Positions 1 through 4,633 of a stretch of 5,865 bases of DNA are shown here, piece after piece. The position numbers and the translations under genes are program-made. The DNA comes from Helicobacteraceae bacterium (GTDB lineage Bacteria; Campylobacterota; Campylobacteria; Campylobacterales; Sulfurimonadaceae): the NCBI GenBank assembly GCA_027081565.1, contig JALWKG010000106.1, forward strand, positions 1 through 5,865. The letters run 5' to 3'. Each line of letters starts with the position of its first letter. The stretch's first letter is position 1. The notes beneath the pieces are model-generated. The model ran no database searches, had not been told where the DNA came from, and was given only the letters and a program-made list of their open reading frames with translations.

Positions 1-315
1 GACTGCCCCCACTTTTGTTTTTATCTTCTCAAGAGTATCCATCTCATCAAACTGTAAGACCTCTAAGACCTGCTCTATACCTGATATGTTAAAAAGAGCT
101 GCTCTGACCTCGACTAAAGATGTTTTAGGTGTAAAGACTTCGATCTTGTCTGAAAACTTTCGTACTGTTACTGCTTCGTCTATGCGTCCCAGTATCGCTG
201 AGACGTTCATAAAAAGTTGGTTGACCATCTGACGCTTGGCGGAGCTTCCCTTTATCATGATCTCTGGGAAAAGTTTGAGTATAAATTTTTGCATAGTGTT
301 GGTAGTGTTTGACAC
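1..315 (-). CDS. thiI: tRNA 4-thiouridine synthase / sulfurtransferase ThiI, N-terminal part (cut by window edge)
   Basis: ThiI activates uridine 8 of tRNA with ATP and inserts sulfur to give 4-thiouridine; in some bacteria it also passes sulfur to thiamine-thiazole synthesis. It is cytoplasmic. The visible 105 residues match the N-terminal ferredoxin-like domain and the beginning of the THUMP RNA-binding domain. The stretch KFILKLFPEIMIKG lines up with KFIIKLFPEITIKS of E. coli ThiI, and later NISGIEQVLEV lines up with RIPGIHHILEV. The PP-loop ATPase domain lies beyond the window. I chose GTG at 315-313 as the start because AGAAGG sits 8 bases upstream; the in-frame ATG at 294-292, used by many homologues as the first residue before KFI, has no Shine-Dalgarno sequence. 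The gene is divergent from the helicase-like gene at 452. Identity is from remembered family sequence, so fairly sure; the exact start is less sure. Confidence 0.9.
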   Translation of the reverse strand, partial: MSNTTNTMQKFILKLFPEIMIKGSSAKRQMVNQLFMNVSAILGRIDEAVTVRKFSDKIEVFTPKTSLVEVRAALFNISGIEQVLEVLQFDEMDTLEKIKTKVGAV

Positions 316-323
316 AGATAAGA

Positions 324-329
324 CCTTCT
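324..329 (-). promoter_or_regulatory. Ribosome binding site that favours a GTG start for thiI
   Basis: On the minus strand AGAAGG lies 8 bases before GTG (315-313). The same motif is 29 bases from the ATG at 294, too far to serve it. This is why the longer frame, starting with a GTG and adding seven residues, is preferred. Confidence 0.55.
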
Positions 330-344
330 TTTTTAATTGATGAA

Positions 345-350
345 ATTATA
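345..350 (-). promoter_or_regulatory. Likely -10 box of the thiI promoter
   Basis: A perfect TATAAT reads on the minus strand, with a predicted transcription start near 338 and a leader of about 22 bases before the GTG start. No recognisable -35 is present at the usual distance, which is common for housekeeping promoters in Campylobacterota. The box sits in the left arm of a 10-bp inverted repeat whose right arm carries the opposing promoter. Confidence 0.5.
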
Positions 351-376
351 TCATAAGGGTTACTCGCAAGATACGC

Positions 377-382
377 TATAAT
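377..382 (+). promoter_or_regulatory. Likely -10 box of the helicase-like gene promoter
   Basis: A perfect TATAAT on the plus strand predicts a start near 389 and a leader of about 62 bases before the ATG at 452. No good -35 is seen. It lies in the right arm of the inverted repeat TGAAATTATA (341-350) / TATAATTTCA (377-386), so its -35 region overlaps that of the divergent thiI promoter. Confidence 0.45.
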
Positions 383-451
383 TTCACATATATTTAGCAA
401 GATTATCAATTTATTGTTCTACCCTCGCTTCTTTTACCATTAAGGACACCC

Positions 452-1336
452 ATGTCAGTTGACACCATACTTATCAAACGCCACAATCACCGCGTTCACC
501 CTTGTGACCGTTCACAAAAGCTAGACCTTCTTAAACACCTTGTTGCTCTGCATGAAGACAAAGAGATCTTAGTTATCGCTGCTCAGGACATTAGTGCTCT
601 AGATGACAAAATAGATGCAGACAATGTCACCTTTGTAAGTGACAGCGATCTTTTGGAAAACCCTAAAGTCAAATGCGATATGATCATCAGTTTGGACCTT
701 TCCACGAACCCGGACAATTATGTCAAACGTCTGAACCAGACACAGACCTATGCCCTGCTTCTTGCTGATGACAAAGACCAACAAGAGCTTTACAAGATCG
801 AAACACTGATGAAACGTACCCTGACCAAAGAGGTTCTCACTAATTTTGAACCAGCCTCGTACATCAAAGATCGTGAAGCAGCTCAAGACCTAAAAGAGCG
901 TCAAGAGTACAACCGTCAAAACCAGGAAGAGCGTGACGAAAAACGTAAAAAAGCTTGGGCAAAACAGAAAAAAGAGTCTAAATACCTTGGTAAAGATGAA
1001 GATGGCAAGCCCATTTTCTCAGGTAAGACGGGCGAGCGAAACCATCGTTACGACGGTACCGCAAGATCAGAAGACGAAAAACGTGAAAACCCTAAGTACA
1101 AGTCTAAAAAACAAGGCGGCAGCAAACCGTTCGACAGAGACAACCAAAGTGACAAAAAACCATTTGAAAAAAAGTCTTGGGATAAACAAGATGAGAAAAA
1201 GCCATGGGACAAAAAGCACTCTGATACTAACAGAAGTGATGGCGACTGGCGTAACAAGCCTAAAAAAGAGGCCTCTTCTGCTCCAAAACGCCCTACAAAA
1301 GTGTTTAAACTACCAAAGCAGTCTAAAGGCGACTAA
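452..1336 (+). CDS. Helicase-like protein: degenerate DEAD-box C-terminal domain with a lysine-rich tail
   Basis: This is a 294-residue cytoplasmic protein of unproven function. Residues 6-130 follow the layout of the second RecA-like domain of DEAD-box RNA helicases: KLDLLKHL (23-30), a strand EILVIAA (38-44), then CDMIISLDLSTNPDNYVKRL (75-94), which mirrors the family pattern VINYDLPxxPExYVHRIGRTGR, then TYALLLADDKDQ and a helix KIETLMKR. The usual HRIGRTGR of motif VI is replaced by VKRLNQTQT, motif V (ATDVAARGLD) is missing, and there is no first domain with Walker A or DEAD, so helicase activity is unlikely. Residues 140-294 are highly charged and probably disordered, with repeats such as KKPFEKKSWDK (235-245) and KKPWDKK (249-255), typical of RNA-binding tails. 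ATG 452 has AAGGA 5 bases upstream. The function is inferred: an RNA-binding accessory factor, perhaps of ribosomes or RNA decay. The gene is real; the domain call is moderately sure. Confidence 0.75.
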   Translation: MSVDTILIKRHNHRVHPCDRSQKLDLLKHLVALHEDKEILVIAAQDISALDDKIDADNVTFVSDSDLLENPKVKCDMIISLDLSTNPDNYVKRLNQTQTYALLLADDKDQQELYKIETLMKRTLTKEVLTNFEPASYIKDREAAQDLKERQEYNRQNQEERDEKRKKAWAKQKKESKYLGKDEDGKPIFSGKTGERNHRYDGTARSEDEKRENPKYKSKKQGGSKPFDRDNQSDKKPFEKKSWDKQDEKKPWDKKHSDTNRSDGDWRNKPKKEASSAPKRPTKVFKLPKQSKGD

Positions 1337-1357
1337 CCTGTTTATTTGATACTTTTA

Positions 1358-1390
1358 TAATATTTATAAGATATAATCTTGTAAATATTA
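1358..1390 (+). repeat. 33-bp near-perfect inverted repeat, hairpin or operator
   Basis: TAATATTTA (1358-1366) pairs with TAAATATTA (1382-1390). Inside these, AAGAT (1368-1372) pairs with ATCTT (1376-1380) around a 3-base loop, with a single T/G at 1367/1381 that would be a wobble in RNA. The stem is 15 positions long. It lies 21 bases after the stop of the helicase-like gene and 13 bases before the cytochrome start. No T-run follows on the plus strand, so a classical terminator is not supported. Because TATAAT (1372-1377) sits at its centre, an operator over the cytochrome promoter is the alternative. Confidence 0.6.
1372..1377 (+). promoter_or_regulatory. Possible -10 box for the first cytochrome gene
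   Basis: TATAAT lies 26 bases before the ATG at 1404 and would start transcription near 1384, giving a leader of about 20 bases. The nearest TTGATA (1346-1351) is 20 bases upstream, longer than usual. A second TATAAT occurs at 1356-1361. The AT richness makes chance matches easy, so this is tentative. Confidence 0.3.
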
Positions 1391-1403
1391 GGCACAACTT
1401 ATT

Positions 1404-1778
1404 ATGTATAAAACAATTATTACCTTTTTACTGCTCTCTTTAAACCTTCAAGCCACCAATTATGATGCCTTACTTTTCCATGGGAACTGTACTACCTGTC
1501 ATTTTGAAAATAAAACAGTCTCTGCTCCATCTGTTGTTGCATTTAGAGCACACTACCGCTCTGCCTTTCCCATAAAAAAAGATTTTGTTGACTATATGTC
1601 AACATGGGTTGAGCACCCTAAAGAAGAGACCTCTCTCATGCATGACGCCATAGAGAAGCATGGACTCATGCCTGAACTGGCCTTTGATATCGAAACCCTT
1701 AGAAGTATTTCCTCCTATATCTACGATACAGACTTTAGTAAAATACATGAAGGCCATAAGTCTCAGGAGACAAAATAG
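1404..1778 (+). CDS. Periplasmic mono-haem c-type cytochrome (class I-like)
   Basis: A 124-residue exported electron carrier. Residues 1-17 form a Sec signal peptide (MYK, then hydrophobic ITFLLLSLNLQA), with cleavage likely after Ala17. CTTCH at 29-33 is the single covalent haem site, with His33 as proximal ligand. Met89 in GLMPEL is the likely distal ligand, followed by a C-terminal helix (ETLRSISSYIYDTDF) as in class I cytochromes. The mature protein is about 107 residues, a normal size. Between haem site and Met ligand it has the pattern AHYRSAFPIKKDFVDYMSTWV, which I associate with small cytochromes of Campylobacterota. The Shine-Dalgarno sequence is poor (AGG about 11 bases upstream). 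Partner oxidase or dehydrogenase is not in the window. It is separated by 202 bases from the next gene, so probably has its own promoter. Confidence 0.85.
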   Translation: MYKTIITFLLLSLNLQATNYDALLFHGNCTTCHFENKTVSAPSVVAFRAHYRSAFPIKKDFVDYMSTWVEHPKEETSLMHDAIEKHGLMPELAFDIETLRSISSYIYDTDFSKIHEGHKSQETK

Positions 1779-1980
1779 AGAGGTCTGCTTGCATATCTCT
1801 TATTACATAAGTCTAGAAAATATATATCATAATTTAAATAAATCTTTTATTTTTCAATTAGTTAAATAGGAGTAAATTTATCTTAATTAAAATAGGATAA
1901 TATTCATCTGATTTAAATTACTATAAATAACTAGTAGTAATTCATCTAACTTTAATTTTGCAATATTTCAAGGAGATCCA
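1779..1980. other. Very AT-rich 202-base gap between the two cytochrome units
   Basis: No coding frame is supported here. It holds a weak all-AT hairpin, AAATAAA (1836-1842) / TTTATTT (1846-1852) with a 3-base loop followed by TT, which could end the upstream cytochrome transcript. It also holds -10-like boxes (GATAAT 1896-1901, TATAAA 1922-1927) and the inverted repeat listed separately. Promoter choice cannot be settled by eye in such AT-rich DNA. Confidence 0.4.
1916..1942 (+). repeat. Inverted repeat upstream of the small-peptide/cytochrome operon
   Basis: AATTACTA (1916-1923) and TAGTAATT (1935-1942) are perfect 8-base inverted arms with an 11-base spacer. They lie 38-65 bases before the ATG at 1981 and overlap the -10-like TATAAA at 1922-1927. 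The octamer ATTCATCT occurs on both sides (1902-1909 and 1940-1947). It could be an operator or a leader hairpin; no known regulator site was recognised. Confidence 0.4.
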
Positions 1981-2124
1981 ATGAAAAAAATCATCATAGC
2001 AACTGTTTTAATGTTTATGACACTCCATGCTGAAGATGTTGTTCACTACGACACAAAAAAGGTCAAAACAACAAACGTCAGCAAACCAAACCACCCATCC
2101 AATGAACTCTATACTAAAAAATAG
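1981..2124 (+). CDS. Small exported peptide, unknown function (47 residues)
   Basis: A short gene with strong support for being translated: AAGGAG lies 5 bases before the ATG, and the first 17 residues (MKKIIIATVLMFMTLHA) are a textbook Sec signal peptide with cleavage after His-Ala, before EDVV. The mature product would be only 30 residues, hydrophilic and basic (several Lys, plus VSKPNHPSNELYTKK at the end), with no cysteine, so it is neither a lipoprotein nor a haem protein. The stop is 12 bases before the next cytochrome gene, so the two are almost certainly co-transcribed. I do not recognise the family. By position it might be a subunit, chaperone or partner of that cytochrome; this is inference only. 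Confidence 0.75.
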   Translation: MKKIIIATVLMFMTLHAEDVVHYDTKKVKTTNVSKPNHPSNELYTKK

Positions 2125-2136
2125 AGATCATTTCTA

Positions 2137-2460
2137 ATGAGACATCTCTTTATTATACTATCAATGACACTAATACTCAGTGCTGACATTGAAAATGGGA
2201 AAGAGGTCTATGCCCAAAACTGTGCAAACTGTCACAGTGTGGCTATGACCGGTGGCATGGGACCTGACTTCAACCTGGTCTCGTACAAGAGAAAACGAGA
2301 AGACATCGTCAAATATATAACCTCCCCTTCAACAACCTTCAGAAGTTTTGGTTATAACGCAAATGCTATGCCAGAACTGCCCCTCTCTCCGGAAGATATT
2401 GATGATGTAAGTGCCTACATCGATTCAATTCAGCCGTTTAAAGAGTGGATGAAAAAATAG
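2137..2460 (+). CDS. Periplasmic mono-haem c-type cytochrome, class I
   Basis: A 107-residue exported electron carrier. Residues 1-16 are a signal peptide (MRHLFIILSMTLILSA), giving a mature protein of about 91 residues. The haem site CANCH is at 29-33, His33 being the proximal ligand. GGMGPDFNLVSYKR (39-52) is the usual Gly-Pro-Asp-Leu loop of class I cytochromes, and Met78 in NAMPEL is the distal ligand, followed by the helix SPEDIDDVSAYIDSI. The spacing of haem site and MPEL is close to that in the cytochrome at 1404, but the sequence between differs, so they are not a recent duplication. The Shine-Dalgarno match is weak, so translation may be coupled to the peptide gene 12 bases upstream. 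Its redox partner is not visible. Confidence 0.9.
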   Translation: MRHLFIILSMTLILSADIENGKEVYAQNCANCHSVAMTGGMGPDFNLVSYKRKREDIVKYITSPSTTFRSFGYNANAMPELPLSPEDIDDVSAYIDSIQPFKEWMKK

Positions 2461-2490
2461 AAACAGATCAAATCTAATTAAGGAGAAATA

Positions 2491-2634
2491 ATGGTAGATA
2501 AAGCCTGTGACAATAAAATATGTCTCAAACATGAAGAGTGTGCCCGATATGAGGCCTGGCTCAAAGGCGATAAAAATTATAAGACCTTTAAGGGCAAAGC
2601 GCATAAAGCCTGCGGTCAATTTATACAGAAATAA
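2491..2634 (+). CDS. Small cysteine-containing protein, possible metal binding (47 residues)
   Basis: The gene has a strong ribosome site, AAGGAGA ending 4 bases before the ATG, and starts 30 bases after the cytochrome stop, so it is likely the last gene of that operon. The protein has no signal peptide, so is probably cytoplasmic. It carries four cysteines, at 6, 11, 17 and 41, and a histidine at 13, in the pattern C-x4-C-x-H-x3-C-x23-C. The first three lie in KACDNKICLKHEECARY, and the fourth is in KACGQFI near the end; the middle (EAWLKGDKNYKTFKG) is charged. This looks like a small zinc or iron-sulfur site. I recall similar short proteins of unknown role with a C-x4-C-x5-C-x-RY start and a CxxFI end, but give no name. 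The function is unknown. Confidence 0.75.
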   Translation: MVDKACDNKICLKHEECARYEAWLKGDKNYKTFKGKAHKACGQFIQK

Positions 2635-2706
2635 TTTGAGGTCTCTCTACACAGACACAATAATTCTTAAACAAACTTGAGATAGGTCAATCCTGCTATA
2701 AAGTCG

Positions 2707-2735
2707 AAAACGCTATACTTGCGCCACTACGTTTT
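2707..2735 (+). promoter_or_regulatory. Possible promoter with flanking inverted repeat upstream of the desaturase
   Basis: TATACT (2714-2719) is the best -10 candidate, 32 bases before the ATG, with no clear -35. It is framed by AAAACG (2707-2712) and CGTTTT (2730-2735), perfect 6-base inverted arms. TATAAA at 2697-2702 with TTGAGA at 2677-2682 is an alternative, but the spacing of 14 is too short. The 116-base gap after the cysteine protein suggests a separate transcript. Confidence 0.3.
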
Positions 2736-2745
2736 GAGTATTATT

Positions 2746-2751
2746 AAAGGA
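2746..2751 (+). promoter_or_regulatory. Ribosome binding site overlapping the first ATG of the desaturase
   Basis: AAAGGA matches the 16S rRNA tail well but its last base is the A of the ATG at 2751, leaving no spacer. A TTG at 2757-2759 is in frame, 5 bases downstream of the motif, and TAA at 2745-2747 closes the frame upstream. Initiation at the TTG, or at the ATG with poor efficiency, are both possible. Confidence 0.5.
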
Positions 2752-3926
2752 TGACTTTGCAACATACATACACCCCCTACGAAGAGATAGATAAAGATGC
2801 CCTCCAAAAAGATATAGACGACATTAAAGAGACCATTGGTGCACCAAACGAAGAAGATTTTCAACACCTTCTCAAGATGGAGAAATGGGGAAGAACAGGG
2901 ACCTACCTTGGCTTTGCCATCATCTTGGCTATGGGACTTTTCTCCTTTTCTGGCTACCAGCTTCCTTCTGCTGCCTACTGGGTCTTCGCGCTAATCGCTG
3001 CTACATCTATAGGATTAGCCAACACCTCACGTTGGGCCAATGTCACCCACCCTATCTTGCATGGTGCTTACGACAAAGTCCCCAATGTTCCATACCGTTA
3101 CACTAAGGCTGGTTTTGCACGTGGAGCCCGTCGTTATGTAGACTGGCTAGACTGGATCAAACCTGAGGCTTGGGAATACGAGCACAACATCATGCACCAT
3201 TACCACCTTGGTGAAGATGAAGATCCCGATAATGTTGAGCTCAACACACAGTGGCTACACTCCATGAAAGTTCCTATGTTTGTAAAATATATCGTTGTCT
3301 TCGTCTTGGCAGGAATGTGGAAATACTCTTACTATGCGCCCAATACACTCTTGATCATGGAGAACAAAGAACGCCGTAAAAAGAAACAACCTGAACTCGA
3401 AGATTATCAATGGGACATCTACAGTGACAATGGTTTTATCTTATGGAAAGACTTTCTCTTACCATATGCTGTGGTAAAATTTGGACTTATCCCCCTACTG
3501 TTTTTACCACTAGGTGTAGAAGCTTATACAACAGCACTGATCATCTTGTTGATCGCTGAAGTCATCGCCAACCTTCACTCATTTTTAGTGATTGTTCCGA
3601 ACCACTCTGCTGGTGACATCTACCGCTTTAATGAGCCTCACAAGTCTCAAGGTGAATTTTACCTGCGCCAGATCATGGGAAGTGTCAACTACTGTACCGG
3701 TTCTGATCTTATCGATGCCTCACAGGGCTTTTTGAACTATCAGGTAGAGCACCATCTCTTTCCAAACCTGCCACTAAGTCAGTATCAAAAGATGCAGCCA
3801 ATTGTTAAAGACCTCTGTAAAAAGTACAACATCGAATACCGTCAGGAGAATGTCTTCAAACGACTCAAGATGACGGCAGACCTTATGGTTGGTAAAACTA
3901 AAAACCTTCGTGTAGACGGTATATAA
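2751..3926 (+). CDS. Membrane fatty acid desaturase (di-iron, acyl-lipid or acyl-CoA type)
   Basis: An integral membrane enzyme that uses O2 and two electrons to put a cis double bond into a fatty acyl chain. At 391 residues it is full length for the family. All three histidine boxes that bind the di-iron centre are present: HPILH (100-104), HNIMHH (145-150, followed by H152) and QVEHH (331-335, continuing LFP). NHSAGD near 284-289 is a further conserved-looking site. Hydrophobic segments at about 51-68, 75-92, 178-191, 239-254 and 262-283 give the usual membrane hairpins, with the boxes on the cytoplasmic face. There is no fused cytochrome b5, so electrons must come from a separate ferredoxin or similar donor. 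QVEHHLFP with Gln in the third box recalls front-end (delta-6-like) desaturases, but regiospecificity cannot be read from this. ATG 2751 is the first possible start; TTG 2757 has better Shine-Dalgarno spacing. Confidence 0.95.
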   Translation: MTLQHTYTPYEEIDKDALQKDIDDIKETIGAPNEEDFQHLLKMEKWGRTGTYLGFAIILAMGLFSFSGYQLPSAAYWVFALIAATSIGLANTSRWANVTHPILHGAYDKVPNVPYRYTKAGFARGARRYVDWLDWIKPEAWEYEHNIMHHYHLGEDEDPDNVELNTQWLHSMKVPMFVKYIVVFVLAGMWKYSYYAPNTLLIMENKERRKKKQPELEDYQWDIYSDNGFILWKDFLLPYAVVKFGLIPLLFLPLGVEAYTTALIILLIAEVIANLHSFLVIVPNHSAGDIYRFNEPHKSQGEFYLRQIMGSVNYCTGSDLIDASQGFLNYQVEHHLFPNLPLSQYQKMQPIVKDLCKKYNIEYRQENVFKRLKMTADLMVGKTKNLRVDGI

Positions 3927-3947
3927 CCACTACTGCCAACCTCTTCA

Positions 3948-3967
3948 TATCCGGGTCACTCCGGATA
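3948..3967. terminator. Hairpin between convergent desaturase and plsY genes, possible two-way terminator
   Basis: TATCCGG (3948-3954) and CCGGATA (3961-3967) form a perfect 7-bp stem with a 6-base loop, 21 bases after the desaturase stop and 13 bases beyond the plsY stop. Position and GC-rich core fit a shared terminator, but no T-run follows on either strand, so it may act weakly, need Rho, or simply protect 3' ends. Confidence 0.5.
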
Positions 3968-3980
3968 ACCTTCCATCTAC

Positions 3981-4559
3981 TTAATCTTCTATACCCTCAA
4001 TAATATTTTTAATATTACTGCGATGCCTTACTATCAGAAATAGCGATAATACACCCGACATAACTGTAAAGTAAAAAGAACCATCTATAAAATAGAAATA
4101 GAGCGGCGTGAATAGTGCTGTTACAAGGGCACTCAGCGAAGAGATTTTAAAAAGTTTCAAAACAAGCAACCATGTTGCCAGCAATGCTGCGGCAACTACA
4201 ACATTTAATCCAAGTATGACACCAAAAGCTGTAGCAACACCCTTACCTCCTTTAAAATTAAAGAAGAGAGGATAAAGGTGCCCTAAAAAAGCGGCTAGTG
4301 CTATAAAAGAGAGTACCATCTCATTTAGCCCTAGAACACGACCTAAAACTATGGGAACAAGACCTTTAAACACATCTCCTGCCAATGTAACAGCCGCAGC
4401 TTTTTTACCTGCTATTTTATAGACGTTAGTAGCACCAGGATTGCTAGAACCTTTACTTCTAGGATCAGGGAGTCCCATAATTTTACAAGTGATGATAGCC
4501 GTTGATATAGAACCTAAAAGATAAGCGACAGCTATTAAAAGTATGGCTGGTAGTGTCAT
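3981..4559 (-). CDS. plsY: Glycerol-3-phosphate acyltransferase PlsY
   Basis: PlsY transfers an acyl group from acyl-phosphate to glycerol-3-phosphate, giving lysophosphatidate, the first step of phospholipid synthesis, in the inner membrane. Counting from the upstream ATG (4565), the 194-residue product shows the family signatures: GSISTA in the first membrane helix (18-23), the active-site loop GSSNPGATNV (39-48), then AGDVFKG (62-68), GHLYPLFFNFKGGKGVAT (95-112), which holds the glycine-rich phosphate-binding segment, and VRHRSNI (179-185) near the end. About five membrane helices are seen and the length is normal. I placed the start at the second ATG (4559), 6 bases from AAGGGA; the first ATG (4565) abuts that motif. 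The shorter form is 192 residues. It is convergent with the desaturase and divergent from the hexosaminidase gene, so probably monocistronic here. Confidence 0.95.
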   Translation of the reverse strand: MTLPAILLIAVAYLLGSISTAIITCKIMGLPDPRSKGSSNPGATNVYKIAGKKAAAVTLAGDVFKGLVPIVLGRVLGLNEMVLSFIALAAFLGHLYPLFFNFKGGKGVATAFGVILGLNVVVAAALLATWLLVLKLFKISSLSALVTALFTPLYFYFIDGSFYFTVMSGVLSLFLIVRHRSNIKNIIEGIED

Positions 4560-4565
4560 GATCAT

Positions 4566-4571
4566 TCCCTT
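4566..4571 (-). promoter_or_regulatory. Ribosome binding site that favours the second ATG of plsY
   Basis: On the minus strand AAGGGA directly abuts ATG 4565-4563 with no spacer but lies 6 bases before ATG 4559-4557, the normal distance. The two starts differ by two residues only (Met-Ile). Confidence 0.5.
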
Positions 4572-4573
4572 AT

Positions 4574-4590
4574 GATCTATAGTATAGATC
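4574..4590. promoter_or_regulatory. Perfect 17-bp palindrome in the plsY/hexosaminidase divergent region, operator candidate
   Basis: GATCTATA (4574-4581), a central G, and TATAGATC (4583-4590) form a perfect odd palindrome. Read on the minus strand it contains TATACT (4586-4581), a plausible -10 for plsY that would start transcription near 4574 and give a leader of about 14 bases. On the plus strand it ends 43 bases before the hexosaminidase ATG. A protein dimer bound here would cover the plsY -10. No known regulator consensus was recognised. Confidence 0.5.
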
Positions 4591-4618
4591 GCACTCTTTT
4601 AAATCTTCCTAACCTCTG

Positions 4619-4627
4619 TGCTACAAT
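4619..4627 (+). promoter_or_regulatory. Extended -10 promoter giving a likely leaderless hexosaminidase transcript
   Basis: TGCTACAAT is an extended -10 (TGn plus TACAAT, one mismatch to consensus). Counting 7 bases from its end places the transcription start at 4634, the A of the ATG. TTAAAT (4599-4604) stands at -35 distance (17-base spacer) but matches poorly. No Shine-Dalgarno sequence is found before the ATG, which fits a leaderless message. Confidence 0.45.
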
Positions 4628-4633
4628 CTTTTT

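Noticed and set aside
125..409. Open frame of 94 codons on the minus strand overlapping the thiI start
   Set aside because: It runs in a different frame over the thiI N-terminus and its promoter; the thiI frame has clear family similarity and this one has none.
599..886. Minus-strand frame opposite the helicase-like domain
   Set aside because: Antisense shadow of a gene whose plus-strand reading matches a known domain pattern.
933..1349. 138-codon plus-strand frame inside the helicase-like gene
   Set aside because: It is a frame-shifted reading of the lysine-rich tail; A-rich codons keep alternative frames open. No ribosome site or family resemblance.
1660..1869. Plus-strand frame running from the first cytochrome gene into the AT-rich gap
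   Set aside because: It starts inside the cytochrome in another frame and has no ribosome site or recognisable features.
1404..2460. The two cytochromes as a recent tandem duplication
   Set aside because: They share only CxxCH, MPEL and general class I layout; the region between haem site and Met ligand is unrelated by eye.
2425..2619. Minus-strand frame opposite the cysteine-protein gene
   Set aside because: The plus-strand small gene has a strong ribosome site and operon position; the antisense frame has no start signals.
2641..2665. Terminator hairpin after the cysteine-protein gene (GTCT...AGAC)
   Set aside because: Only a 4-bp stem with no T-run; not better than chance.
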